Positions 34,619 to 46,802 of a stretch of 64,000 nucleotides of DNA are shown here, piece by piece. Under the pieces are notes generated by a model, which worked only from the letters and a program-made list of their open reading frames with translations, was not told the origin of the DNA and did not search any database. Source of the stretch: Akebia trifoliata (lineage: Eukaryota > Streptophyta > Magnoliopsida > Ranunculales > Lardizabalaceae). The DNA lies in the NCBI GenBank assembly GCA_017979445.1, contig CM030714.1, positions 41,396,826-41,460,825 of the forward strand, given 5' to 3'. A program made the translations under genes and the position numbers. Positions within the stretch are counted from its first letter, which is position 1. Each line of letters starts with the position of its first letter.

Positions 34619-37600
34619 GTAAATATTGTAATAATGCTTAGTTGTTAATGTGCAGATTAGTTAGTTAGTTAGTTTTCTACTTATGCTTAGTTGTTAATCT
34701 GCAAATTAATTAGTTAATTAGCTGTCTAGTTATTAGTTAGCTTTCTAGTTATGCTTTTTGTTATAATTAATTCATTGTAATAGTGGCTATTTATATAGCT
34801 GGCTTCTGTATTGTTTTAGAAAGGATGAATGAATCTTCTTCTTCTTCTTCTTCTCGAGTTTAATATGGTATCAGAGCTAATTTGATCCACTGCAAATTTG
34901 CTTGTTTTCTTCTTCCTTCATTGATTATTCTTGTCTTCTTTGATATGACGAATCTTTTCTCGATGAGTGATTCCAATTCTGGAGAGCGTACCAATTTGAA
35001 TCGTTCCGCTATTGAAGAACCTTCGAATCCTTATTATCTTCATCATTCTGATAGCCTTGGGCAAGTGCTCGTCTCGCAGCAGCTCACCGGTGAGAATTAT
35101 ACCAACTGGAGTTGCGCGAAGTTAATTGCACTGTCTGTGAAGAACAAATTGGGATTTGTCAATGGTTCTATTCCTGAGCCTCAAGATACTGATGCTAATT
35201 TGTTCAACTCCTGGATTCACAATAATAATATTGTCATATCTTGGATATTAAATTCGGTTTCAAAGGAAATTTCTGACAATATTATTTTTGTTGCTTCTGC
35301 CTGAGAGATTTGGCTAGATCTTAGGGATCGTTTTCGACAGAGGAACAGACCTAGAATTTTTCAACTTAAATGTGAATTGATGAATTTGCGTCAAGAACAG
35401 AGTTCTGTTAGCATTTACTTCACAAAGCTGAAAACTATATGGGAAGAACTGAGTAATTACTGGCCTAATTGTTCTTGGGAAAGTGCTCTTGTGGTGGAAT
35501 TAAAAATCTTAATGATCATCATCAAATGGAGTACATAATGTCCTTCTTAATGGGACTTGATGATTTTTTCTCTCAAGTTCGTGGTCTGTTGCTTCTCATG
35601 GATCTGATGCCTCTTATCAATCGTGTTTTCTCTCTGATTGTTCAAGAGGAACAACAAAGGAGGATTAATCCTTCCTTTGATTCGAGCACTTCTACTAGCA
35701 CAATGGCCTTTGCTGTTAAAACAGATGTTGCTAAGTCTGGTGGATCTGGTTATCAAAATTCTCAGAATTCCAATTCCATTGCTTCCAAGAATCAGAAAAA
35801 AGACAGGCCTTATTGCACGCATAGCAAGATTCTTGGACATACTGTGGATCGTTGCTACAAGATTCATGGATGTCCTCCTGGATTTAAATTCAGATTCAAC
35901 AATAATTCTAATGCTACTGTTTATCAAGTTTCTACTTCTAATGATAGACTAGATCAGTCTAATTCTTTTGGAGGTTTTGTTCAGAATCTGAACTCCAATC
36001 AATATCAACAACTAATGTCTATGCTTTCTACACATTTGAGTAGTTCAACACAAGTCACCAATGCTCCTGATCCTTCTCAAACCAACTACCTCGCAGGTAT
36101 TTGTTTCTCTGTGTCTTTGAGTCTTCTATTTTCATCCAATCAGTTCTGTATTGTAAACTCAGGAGCTACTTGACATATTTGTTCACAAGCCAGTGCTTTT
36201 GTTTCTTTGCATTCTATTCATCACACAATAGTTGCTTTGCCAAATCATTATCAGATTTTGGTCCATTTTGCTGGTGATGTCAAATTGCATTATTACCTTG
36301 TGCTTAAGGATGTATTGTTTGTTCCTCAATTCAAATTTAACTTGATCTCAGTCAGTGCTTTAGTAACTGGATCTGGCCTTACAGTGAGTTTCCTTCCTGA
36401 CTACTTTGTTATCTAGGATCTATGAACCAAGAGGATGATTGGCAGGGGTCCAAGATCTCTATGTTCTTAATGTTCAGTGTTTGAATTCTATTTCCAATGC
36501 ATTTGTCAATAATGTTTGTGCTCATATTTGGCATAATAGTCTAGGAAATATTTCTATAAGCGACTTGATTCTTTGAAAGATCAGTTGAAATGTGATGTAA
36601 CTAGATTGCATAAGTCGGATCCTTATTATATTTGTCCTCTTGCTAAGCAAAGAAGGTTGCCCTTTGAATCCAATAATCATTTGTCCAAATTTCCTTTTGA
36701 TCTTGTGCACTGTGATATTTAGGGGTCATATCAAATTGTTTCTTATACTGGTCATCAGTTTTTCTTGACTCTCAATGATGATTGCACTCGTTTTACTTGG
36801 ATTTATTTGTTGAGGACTAAATCTGACGCTGTCTCTGTGATATCGAAGTTTTTCACTATGATTTCCACTTAGTTTAATGCCAAAATCAAGGTATTTCGAT
36901 CTAATAATGCACCCGAGTTATCTTTCGCTGAGTTTTTCCAAGATAAGGGAGTTTTGCATCAGTTTTCATGTGTTGAAAGGCCTCAGCAAAACTCAGTTGT
37001 GGAGGGAAAACATCAACACCTCTTGAATGTAGCTCAGTCATTGTTTTTTCAATCCAAGATTCCAATTTCTTTTTGGACAGATTGTGTTCTTACTGCGGCT
37101 TTCTTGATTAACAGAACTCCTTCTCCATTATTGCGGCACAATACACCTTTTCATTTGCTATACAAAACAGCTCCTGATTATACTCTTTTTCGAGTTTTTG
37201 GCTGTTTAGCATTTGTTTCCACCTTAGCTGCTCATCGAACCAAGTTCCAACCTCGTGCTTGAGTTTGTGCTTTCTTTGGTTATTCGCCTGGTGTGAAAGG
37301 TTATAAGTTCTATGATGTGAAGACCAAACATGTTTTTCTTTCACGAGATGCAGTGTTTCCTTTTCATGCTATTACTAGTTCAGATCAAGTTACTGATCCA
37401 TTTCCAAATTTGGTTCTACCACATTCTTCATTACAAGCTCATTTTATTCCAGATCTTGCTTCTTCACATGTTCATGATCCACCTGTTACTTCTGGTATTC
37501 TAGCTGATCTTCCCATTGATCGTCATGATTTTAATTCTTCAATTGATTCTGCTTCTACTTCAGGAGCTATTATTCCAGTAGTTGATATTCCAGCAATTGC

Positions 37601-38050
37601 TCCTTCTACATCTAGTGGTGTTGTTTTTCGAAAATTTACCAGAGTGATTCATCAACCTCATTACTTGAAGGATTATCACTGCAATGTACTTGTTGGCTCT
37701 TCTACTCATGCTTCCACTTCTGCATCTTATCCAATCTCTAATTACATCTCTTATCATGGCCTTTCTGATTCACACAAGCAGTTTGTGCTCAATGTATCTT
37801 CTCAGGTTGAGCCTCAATACTATCACCAAGCAGTGAAGTTTCTTGAATGGAGATTGGCTATGCATGAAGAGTTGAAAGCCATGAAAGAAAATAACACTTG
37901 GACTGTCACTCCTCTTCCTCATGACAAGCATACCATTGGATGAAAATGGATTTATAAGATCAAGCTTAAATCGGATGGATCACAAGCATCAGAGTAAGCT
38001 CCAGTTCGTTTGAAAGCATTCTTTGATGTTGACAAAAGACTTACCAAATT
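34619..38050 (+). mobile_element. Copia retrotransposon, 3' truncated, with stops
   Basis: The 5' LTR (about 34619-34865) is followed by the tRNA-Met primer site TGGTATCAGAGC (34866). Gag follows: LTGENYTNW near 35085, then a stop at 35302 and further open gag including a CCHC-like knuckle with Cys and His at about 35815-35870. The protease motif DSGAT has become NSGAT plus stop (about 36155). Integrase covers about 36700-37340 (LDDCTRF-like, GCLAFVS, FFGYSPGVKGYKFYD) with several stops. The copy ends just into the reverse transcriptase (WIYKIKLKSDGS). The polymerase core, RNase H and 3' LTR are missing. Non-autonomous and dead. Confidence 0.85.
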
Positions 38051-38110
38051 TTGAGTTCCTTTCTACATGACTCTCTCACCCTCATGCCCTCTTCTCTCAC
38101 TCACAGAAGC

Positions 38111-39827
38111 ACTACTGTAGACACCCCATTTTTGCACTCGCCTGATTAATCAACTCGTCAATCCGATTGCAATGATTCCCAATGATGGATGTGTATTCCG
38201 TTGCTTTATTTTGTTACCAGATGTGTTTCAGAAATCCGGATGAGGTATCTCGAATTGAAAAAACCTTAGAAACCATGCTACGCTAGGAAAATACGACCCC
38301 AGAAACATAGAAATCATCATCTTGCAGACCAAAAAGAAACTTCACGATAAAAATCACTAAAAAATTACCAAAATACCCCTAACCTCAAAACAACCCTAGA
38401 GCCTACATTACGCTTAGGAAAACTCTCTCGAACACATAAAATAACAAATTGGAACCAAATAAATCATTTCACCAATTTTAACAGAATTTGACAAAATTAC
38501 GAAAATGCCCCTCATAAAGTTCACAATCATTTCACACAAAAAATTTCATAAATAACACAAAATAATATTTCCATTGAATTCCTTACAAAAAATCGATTCT
38601 AAAACATCCTAGAACATTAAAAACCGACTTAAAACGTGAAAAGTCCTCTCCGGGGGTAAAACGGTAATTTCACAATTTTCATAATTAAAAAATTCCGAAA
38701 TTAATAAATAAAATATTAAATAATTAAAGTGAAACATTGATGAAATTAATTTAAAATTTTGAATTAAAAAATCGATCAATCGGACTGTCGGGTAAAATTG
38801 TTGAGGGTTCGTGGGATATTTCTTTAAGAACCCCTCCATTTGGGGGTCCAAAGAATTAAAGAAATAATGGAAGGGGGTTCTCCAAAATTTAAAGTCAATC
38901 AAGCAAGACTGTAGTCAAAGTATTAAAGTTAATCAAGTGAGACTAAAGTCAAAATTAAAGTCAATTAAGCAAGACTGAAGTCAAAATATTAAAAGTCAAT
39001 CAATTAAGACTAAAGTCAAAACATTAAAAGTCAATCAAATAAGACCAAAAGTCATAATAGAATTCTAATTAAATAATAACTCTATCTAATAGAGTTCTAA
39101 CTTAAAAACAATTCTACCTAAAACAATTCTAATTAAAACACAATTCTACCTAAAACAATTAAAAGATCTCTAATTAAACACTAACTCTATCCACATCAAC
39201 CTTAAAAAAATTCTATAAATAGAGATGCTCACACCCTATTTTCGTATCAAGTCATAAACCCTAAGAGAAGTAGGTCTAGAAGCTCCCCTAGCCCCCCATA
39301 AACCCTAGTTTTGGAGCCCCAACTCCTTACCTAACATCCCTCCTTCAATTTTAGTCTAGAAAACACCTAAAATCCCTCCAAAAACACTCCCAAATCCGCA
39401 ACAAACTTGAAGAGTTCAAATCCAAAAATAAGGAGATACCTTGATCTAGGAGATCCGAAGTCAAATCCGGAGACAGAACGAAGCAAGGGAGTACAGTACA
39501 AGGAGCTCTTTTTGTCAGATCTGAGGGAACAAAATCCTTGCTATCGGAAAGGTATGTAATTTTTTTTATTTTTATCTAGGTTTTTAGCAATGTGATATAT
39601 TTGGGAAGTTAGTAGAGACCGGCTTTGGCCGGGCGGGGTTGGTGCCTAACACCTTCCAACCCCGTAACATGATCCCCGAATTTAGATTTTTTGTGGTAGA
39701 TTAGTTCTTTTTATCCATGTTAGAGTCAGTTTGGTTCCTAGACCACAATAACTAGGTGGCGACTCCCAAACCTCAAGAGTCAAAAGCGGATCCGCGCACC
39801 CCGCGGATCGAGGGCGCTTTCAACTAC
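38111..39827. mobile_element. Solo LTR of a Gypsy (Tat/Ogre-like) retrotransposon with 5-bp target duplication
   Basis: The LTR (38116-39822, about 1.7 kb) begins TGTAGACACCCC and ends CTTTCA. It is flanked by ACTAC at 38111-38115 and 39823-39827, a perfect 5-bp target duplication. Inside are a TATA box (TATAAATA, 39214-39221) and the typical 3' phrases 'ggtgcctaacaccttccaac' and GGTGGCGACTCCCAAACC. There is no internal domain, so LTR-LTR recombination has removed it. The Tat/Ogre link rests on wording shared with the element at the right end of the window. Confidence 0.75.
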
Positions 39828-40197
39828 GACTTCATCTCTCTTCCTCGCCCACAAGTCACGTCTACTTCACCTTCTCAATTTCTTTTCCCTTCCTCCATTC
39901 TTACTTCTATATACGATCACCAAAACAACCATCATAAACTGATTTAGAAGTAAAATTCTCATTGGATGATAAAGCCCAAACAATTTTGTCCTCCATAAGA
40001 TTTTTCAGAATCTTTTGAGAACTAATTAACTCAATAGTTTCATCTGTTCTTACAGTCTGAGGACCAACAAAACTCTAGTCATTATTAACAGCGAAATCAC
40101 TTATTTTAGCGTCCTTATGACTTTGGAAATTAGAAATTATTCTATTTCCAAAAATAGACACTAAAATCTTGCCCTTCAATCCATGGATTTGTTCACA
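39828..40197. other. Intergenic DNA between solo LTR and LINE fragment
   Basis: No gene seen. Possibly the 3' part of the minus-strand LINE, but I could not match it to a domain. Confidence 0.4.
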
Positions 40198-41017
40198 TCA
40201 ATGTATAGTCCCATTTACAATTAAAAAACCGAGCATGTTGAAGAACATATTCTCTAGCCTTAAGCATCCCTCTTCACATTGCCACAAATTCTCATCACCC
40301 ACATATCTCTGTGGCATCCAATGAGACCACCAAGATTTATTTTCCACCAAATGCCAAAACAATTTTGCCATCCCTACTTTGTTTATTTCCCTCAATCTTC
40401 GAATGCCAAGACCTCCATTAATTATCGGATCACGAACAAATTTCCAATTGACAAGATGACTACAACTAGTAATAGAAATCCCATTCCAAAGAAATTTATT
40501 AAGAATAGACTCCATTTTTTTTAAAACATTGATCGGGATATTAAAGGAAGCGGACCAATAGATATTGAAACTTGAAAGAATAGACTTTAACATTTCTAGT
40601 CTACCCACATAGGAGAATAATCTAGATTTAAAACCTTCTATCCTCTTAAAGAGACGATCAATAAGGGGTTGACAAAGAGAAAGATTTAATAGGAAAGAAA
40701 AAAAGGGGAAGACCCAAATATGTAATTGGAAGGTTACCCTAGCTAAATCCAAATAAACTCAAAGAACGATCCTTATTAAGACAAGTTTGACTAAAAAACA
40801 ACAAATTCTTCCCATCATTGACTTGAAGACCCGATAAATCATAAAAAGATATATTGAGCCCTCTTTATGGAGATGATAGAAGACTCAACATTATTTGAAA
40901 ATAGCAACACATCATCAACAAAAATGAGATGATAAATCCTACTAACCCCAGACTCCACTTTTTCTAAAAGAATACAAAAAAAGCTTCCATTACCAAAGTA
41001 AAAAAAGATGTAGTGAC
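40198..41017 (-). mobile_element. L1-type LINE fragment (reverse transcriptase C-terminal half)
   Basis: On the minus strand, from 41017 downward: FFTLVMEAF, then the intact catalytic box HLIFVDDVLLFSN (about 40925-40885), LSGLQVN, then an open frame 40752-40198 with the conserved RT thumb and linker phrases GFKSRLFSYVGRLEMLKS, KMESILNKFLWNG and GGLGIRRL. The fragment is cut at 41017 by an LTR. It is related to but less decayed than the LINE at 2771-5505, whose box has become FGDE. Confidence 0.8.
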
Positions 41018-41960
41018 TGTAAGCATCAAAATTTAGAGAAGGCCCTTACAAACCTTGTAAATCGAAGTAAGACCCCTAAAAGTTGAAAATGGATTCATGT
41101 GTCCAAATTGGGCCCCACTGGTTGAGACAAAAGATTGGGTTTGGGTTTTTATAAATAAAACCCATAGTCCAATATATCCAAGTGATCCAAATTAAATATT
41201 GGGCTCTACACTTAAACAGATAAGTGAAGCCCACAAACGGTCCATAGAATCTTTAAAATTGGATTTGGACGAACATAACCTTTAGATGAACCAATTGATT
41301 TAAGTTGGGGTATAGTTGAAAAGGTAATTTAAATTAAGTTTATAAATACCAAAGTCTTCTCTTTTGGAAGGGATCTAGATTACTTTCTCTAAAAAGACAG
41401 AAGTTCTCCCTCTAGAGAAGAAAAAGCTCTCAAGCTCTCTTCTAAAGACAAAGCAAAATTCTTAAAGAGACTCGGATTCCGATTAAAGAGAAGATCAAAC
41501 CTAAAGCCCTTTTTCGAAAGTCAAGAAATCATTTTTAGTCGATAAAACATGAAATTCGAAGAGAATAAAATCTATAGAAAATCAAGCACAAACAAAGTCA
41601 TTGTCAAAGTAACATTTTCAGCTGATCATGCGTTAAGCCCTTAGAAAAGAAAACTACACTCGTCATCTTTATTTTTGTATTTGAATGTTAATTAGAGGAA
41701 AACACTAATATGTGTACTCTCATTTTCATTAAAATCAATAATATCATTTGCAATTTTATTTCACGAATCTTGAGGTAGATTTATAAAAAATTTTGTCGAT
41801 AAATTTTTGGCATGTTCGATGGGGCCATTTCAACCTTTCATCTTTTAGTTAACTTCAAAAACACCAACAACAATGGCATATGACAACGCCAACATTATCG
41901 CATCTGCTATTGTAGAGAAAGGTAAGAAAATCACTTCTTCTAACTCTAAATCTATCTAGG
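41018..41960 (+). mobile_element. LTR and short leader of a retrotransposon (relic)
   Basis: Begins TGTAAGCATCAAAATT directly at the cut end of the LINE. It has a TATA-like 'gtttataaatacc' near 41340 and a purine-rich transcribed-looking part, and ends near 41806 before 'ttggcatgttcgatggggcc', which resembles a primer binding region. The following 150 bases look like leader and then stop at BEBT-derived sequence. The lineage is not determined. Confidence 0.5.
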
Positions 41961-41992
41961 TTATTAGTTGCGATAATCTTGTAACTCGAACA

Positions 41993-42105
41993 AAAGTTAG
42001 AATGTGCTCCAAATCAATTATCAAACAGTGATGTGTACAAGTGATATATTGTAATTTTCCTGCAGTAAATGTTGCAAATTGAAATTTCTTGTTTGGTGTG
42101 TTTGA
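41993..42105 (+). pseudogene. Relic of a BEBT 3' untranslated region
   Basis: The phrases 'tgtaattttcctgcagtaaa', 'gcaaattgaaatttcttg' and 'tttggtgtgtttgat' match the 3' flank of BEBT copy 3 (58575-58640) and of the exon-2 relic (47100-47215). No coding part remains. It is joined directly to a dynamin fragment, as in copy 3. Confidence 0.6.
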
Positions 42106-42892
42106 TCGGTTATGCCCATGCAAAAAAACCAATACTCGTCAATGAACTTTAAAGAGTGCTACATTGTACATCATCTGTGAATGGACTTTTTGTCGCTAGT
42201 TTACTTCACCTACCTCTACTCTATCAAAATTCAGTACTCATCCAATCTTACTAAGGATAAAGGAGCCTTGATCAGTAGTCAATGTGTACAATGCTCCATT
42301 GTGAGAAAACACTTAATCTTCTCAATGCTTATTTGAATGACATTAATGTCACCACTAGTACTGCACTAAACATGTTACTTAGGCATTATACAACGACCAA
42401 GCCTCCAATTCTTCCCAAATAATTCTTCTTTCTTTCTTTTGTTAGTACTATTTGCTTCTCAAAAAATAATCAATTACAACAAAAACACCAGAATATCCAC
42501 AATTTAAAAAATCACCATATTAACATCCTCATTTCTATACGCTCAACCTTTGAACGATTGTCCAACATTCAGCTCCATAAAGCATAGTTGGCCTTACCAA
42601 TGTTTAAAAAAATATTACTTTCAATTTGATTGGGTACCTCCACTTTAGGATGCATATGATTATATTCTTTTGCTATATATTTCGATTAGTTTGAGTTTGT
42701 AATATTTAATATTTATTCTCTTTTAAACTTTGTAGATTGCAGGGAAAGTCTCAAATAGTTGAAGATGAGTTAGTTAGGCTTGGCGAACATATGGTCCATA
42801 GTGTTGAAGGCACAAGAGCTATAGCTTTGGAGCTGTGCCATGAATTTGAGGATAAGTTTAATTATTTCTCCAACATATTGCTATTGGTGAGG
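42106..42892 (+). pseudogene. DRP2-type dynamin gene fragment, unit 2
   Basis: Same intron-plus-exon unit as at 25430-26250. The exon starts after TTTGTAG (ending 42735) and is open through [17 protein letters not shown] and EFEDKFN, followed by a GTGAGTAC donor (about 42893). It diverges after EDKF from the sequence expected for dynamin. Lies immediately downstream of a BEBT 3'-UTR relic. Confidence 0.75.
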
Positions 42893-43850
42893 TGAGTACT
42901 TTCTTCTAATGCACACAAATATTCAGATATTTGTACATTCAACAATACATGTGCACACATACTAACCATGCACATATATAACATTTTTTTTTTGGAGAAC
43001 TAAGAATTATCTTGAGTTTAAGTTTGTAGAAAGAACGAGCAAGACAATTCTAGGTAATCAGTTATGGAGATTTTGGGAGCTAAATTGTTTATGTCAAAGA
43101 GTTGTTGCTAGAAAATTTGAGAATGGGACCAAGGTTGGGACTCCAATGAAGTGCACTCAAGCTATGGTTTAAGTGTTTGGAAAGGCATTTCCAAATTTTT
43201 TATTTTTTTCCCAGTTAAAATTTCTTCGGTTTCTATCGTGTTTTGTTTCACCAGAAGCTTAAATGGATCTCATCCTTACAGTGTTCTCTGACCATGTGCA
43301 AATCTTATTCTTTTACAACATACTGGTAATCCTGCATAGGGTCTAATCTTCTCTTATGCTTCTGGCATTGAGGTTCCTAATCTTGTGAAGTCTTGTTCTG
43401 CATTTGAGCTGTGTCACTTCTGTTTTCTTATGCTGTTTGGAATTAAATGCAAGACTGTGGTGAGCCATTTAGCATTACTTGGATTTCCTAGCATTAACTA
43501 TTTGGAATTAAATTAAATATATTTTGCTTCATTCTTGCTCATTATTGAGACATTATTATTATAGTGAGGTTTGATTTCTGTTAATTCAGAGACAGAACAA
43601 CACAAGTCAATGGGAAGACTCTAGAAAACGGGTAAGGTTACATATGCCATTGAATTCATGAGAAAAATGGTTGTTTAGTTTGTTGTTTTTGTTATTGAAC
43701 CCATGTCTTGAATTTTATTAGAAAACAAGTCAATATTAGTGATGAAAATCATGAAATGGTTATTTTAGTTTAATTGATGAAACGGGTATTTTGTTTCTAA
43801 TGAAATCAGTATATAAGTTTATGAATTTGTATCCTTAATACTATTTTCAG
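42893..43850. other. Non-coding, unidentified; possibly introns of captured gene fragments
   Basis: No protein recognised. Splice-like borders (TTCAG|AGACAG at about 43590 and CGG|GTAAGG at about 43632) enclose a roughly 42-base open piece that I cannot assign. Confidence 0.35.
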
Positions 43851-44116
43851 GATCTTTCTCTAATGATCTTCAGGGATCACTTCCTCTCATTATCACTGAG
43901 CTGACCAACCAGAAGCACTTGTATGATTGAACATGCTACTTTTTTTTTTTTTTTTTAAATTTTATTTTCTTTCGTTTTGAATTTTTATTCAAAGCTAATT
44001 GAATTCTAATTATGATAAATTACCAACTACTTATGTTTGGTTTACAGGAACTTGAGCTTCAATAGTCTCACAGGGACCATCCCACAATTCCCGGAGTCTT
44101 CAATATTGATATCAAT
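43851..44116 (+). pseudogene. Two exon fragments of an LRR receptor-kinase gene
   Basis: Exon A (43851-43920, between CTATTTTCAG and GTATGA) reads SNDLQGSLPLIITELTNQKH. Exon B (44048-44116, between TTTACAG and GTAATT) reads NLSFNSLTGTIPQFPESS. The split codon between them fits (TT + G). Each is one 23-residue leucine-rich repeat on its own short exon, the arrangement of plant malectin-LRR (class I) receptor kinases. No kinase domain or signal peptide is nearby, so these are fragments. Confidence 0.65.
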
Positions 44117-44439
44117 GTAATTTGTTCACTTTCGTTTAATTTCAGTATTATGGAGATTTATTTTTAGTTTTTAATCTCAGCTCTTTGATGTTAATTTGCA
44201 ACGAAGAATGTTGTATGTGGAATCTAAGGGAATGGTCTATCAATGAAATACTGAAATATTGTATACATGACATGTGTGAAGGGGCTAGAATGCATCATAC
44301 TAATTCGTTGGTCAATTTCATTATAATGCAGAGTAAGAAAAGTTCAGTAGAGGCTGTTGATAAGAGGCAGTCTTCTTGGATGGCTTGGTGTGTGAATACG
44401 ACCATTATGTGACCATGATTCTGCTTGTAAGGTTTTAGG

Positions 44440-44625
44440 TATGGACGTGAAGAGCACCTGAACAACACATCCATTTTTTTTTTTATAAATCTAGAAAAAT
44501 GACTGCCATGGACCGTCGTATACACAGTCGTTTATTCCCGACGCTTTTGGTCTCTCACGTTTAAATCACTGACTCGTTTTAAAACGACGACTGTCTTGGG
44601 CCGTCGTTGTCTACTTATTAGGACA
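44440..44625. repeat. CACTA-like subterminal repeat region
   Basis: Contains GACTGCCATGGACCGTCG, CACAGTCG and the near-palindrome CGACGACTGTCTTGGGCCGT. A weaker form (AACGACTGCTTTAAGCCG) occurs at about 24025. Such inverted GACGAC motifs are seen in subterminal regions of plant CACTA elements. No terminal CACTA string was found here. Confidence 0.35.
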
Positions 44626-45496
44626 TAATGTTATATAAACAGTACTTCCCTATAAAAATGTGTATTCCAGGGTCACCGTGTATCCCATGGAGCACATATC
44701 TACAGTTCTCAAACTTGTCACATCTCGTACTAAGATTATCACGACTCTATTTATACATACGGTTGTGTGTGGACAAAACAGCATACACTTAATTAGTGGT
44801 CCACTTCCTACATCTCTCAAGGGTACTTTGGGGATTCCTGTGTTGAAATTCATTTGGTAGTTGCCTCCATAATTAATTGGCCGAGAGACGTAAATTACGT
44901 AATGAGAGAAGGCATGAGTGTTTTTCTTAATCAAATTTAATTATGATACGCAGAGAAGGGTGTCCCACCTTGATTAAGGATGATTGATATATAACTTGGT
45001 GGTAAAAGAAAGTTTCTCATATTAGGTTCCCAATAATAGTCTTTTTCAAAAGTTTCAATAACTTTTTAAATTTAATTTCAATTCCTCCTATCGTAATCTA
45101 ATTGGTAAGTTTTTAAAATAACAACGAGGGATTTACTTGGCAGGCCCAACTGTTGCATTTTTTCTTTTGAGTCACTAAGTTAGTCACGGTAGCATGATTC
45201 ATGAAGAAAGATTTGCTCGTAACAAACTTGATAAAATCAAGGAGTTTTTCTAATAAAATTACAACAGATAGGACTGCCGATAAATCTCTCAATAAGAAAT
45301 TTAGAATAGGAATAGTATAAGTCCTCTTAAGAGAAGTTTTGTTCAAAATGATAAGAGTAAGGGATTTAGCACATCTCGCTCAACATAAGTTGAGGCCTAA
45401 GGTGAAATTGTAAAAGAGCTATTTTTATATTTAATAAATTTATTTTTTACTAACTATACCCAATATATTAATATAAATAATTTTAATCAATTATCT
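44626..45496. other. Intergenic, nothing identified
   Basis: No coding or repeat feature could be supported. Confidence 0.4.
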
Positions 45497-45738
45497 ATAT
45501 AATAAAGAGTTGGGATCTGTTGACTTTTAAGAATGACTCATGAAAAAACACATGATCCCAAATCTTTAAATACAAAATCCAATGATTGAGATTTATGAGT
45601 ATCTTGATAACACAAATCTCGGAGAAACTCATCCCAAGGATAAATCTTAATCATTGGATTTTGCATTTAAAGGATTGGGATCATGTGTTTTTTTTCATGA
45701 GTCATTCTTAAGAGTCAAGGGATCCTTACTCTATAAAA
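45497..45738. repeat. Hairpin MITE with about 95-bp arms
   Basis: The left arm from GAGTTGGGATCTGTTGAC through 'gaatgactcatgaaaaaaca' to 'ccaatgattgagattta' pairs with the right arm ending in the complement of GAGTAAGGATCCCTTGAC. The loop is short. No coding sequence. Confidence 0.75.
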
Positions 45739-46109
45739 AAAAAAAAAAAAAATTGTGTTAAAATTATCTTTTATTTCCTTATAATGGTAAGAGATTCCAC
45801 TAAAAATTATTAATGACCTCAAATTTGCAAAAACTTAATGAAAGTATGATTTATCAATAGCATTAACATAAACATGAATCTTGGGTCCTTTAATATATTT
45901 TTTAGTCTTGTAGTTTCAATGTGTGTGAGGATGAAGATCTAAAGAATTTTTTATTCTTTGGAAATGATCAATTTCTTAAATAATCAGGATCTAAGAGATC
46001 TTAATTAATTTTTTTAGGAAATCTCAAAGTAAGAATTCTATAGAATTAATTATTTTTTTTAAATTTTTTTGGGGAGGGGTGTTCCTTTAACATGGGGGAA
46101 TCCTTCATT

Positions 46110-46495
46110 TAAAAATAATAGTAAGTCTAGCCTTACTAATTAAGTAAGATTCACTAAGTATTGAAATCTTACTTAGGGTCGTTGAAGTCACCTTGTAGCA
46201 TCCAAAAGAGGACAAAACTGTAAGAATTTTGATTTTTTTATTTTTTAAAAGAGAGTTATTTTCGCCATTGAACATTAATTTTAAATTTCAGAGTTCAATG
46301 AAAATTTCACAGCCATGCATTTTTAAATCTTTGGATCACAGCCAAAATAGAATTTTTTTTTTTAACTTTTATTTTGGATCTGAGTTTTTCCATGAAATCT
46401 GCAGGGCTGTGGTGTTGAATTGCTAATTCGGCAATCTATTTAAGTTCACCTACCCTTAGTTAGATTTCAAATCTTACTAATTAGTAAGGAAAGTG
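46110..46495. repeat. MITE family R1, best preserved single copy
   Basis: Both ends are present. The left end reads CCTTACTAATTAAGTAAG, then TTGAAATCTTACTTAGGG. The right end is the complement of CCTTACTAATTAGTAAG, then ATTTGAAATCTAACTAAGGG. So the element has inverted ends of about 45 bp, each containing a smaller palindrome, and a length of about 375 bp. No coding sequence. Confidence 0.7.
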
Positions 46496-46802
46496 TTTTC
46501 CTAAAAAATATCAATAGGGACGCTGGTCTCCATTAAAGAATTTTTGTTGAGGCCTTTTCTCCACGTGGGTATTTTAAAGAAAAAAATTTAGGACAGAATT
46601 TCTAAGCGAATCTTAAATTTTTTTATTTTTTTGGGTGCCATCTCTAAATGTGAAATTTTTTTGGGGGCCTTATTTAAATGTGGGTCTTAGGAATTGCCGA
46701 AATGGCCTTATGCTTCAGCTGGCCTCTGGCATCTAGACAGGAAGGTAGTCAAGAGATAAGGTAATTGAGAATGACACATTGTGTGTGTGTGTTGCGAATT
46801 GA

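Noticed and set aside
44185..44412. 75-residue plus-strand frame
   Set aside because: No recognisable family, no splice or promoter context; may be chance in DNA next to captured LRR exons.
44660..44860. Possible further LRR exon (phrase SGPLPTSLKGTLGIPVLKF)
   Set aside because: Only a weak LRR resemblance and no matching splice sites, so not annotated.
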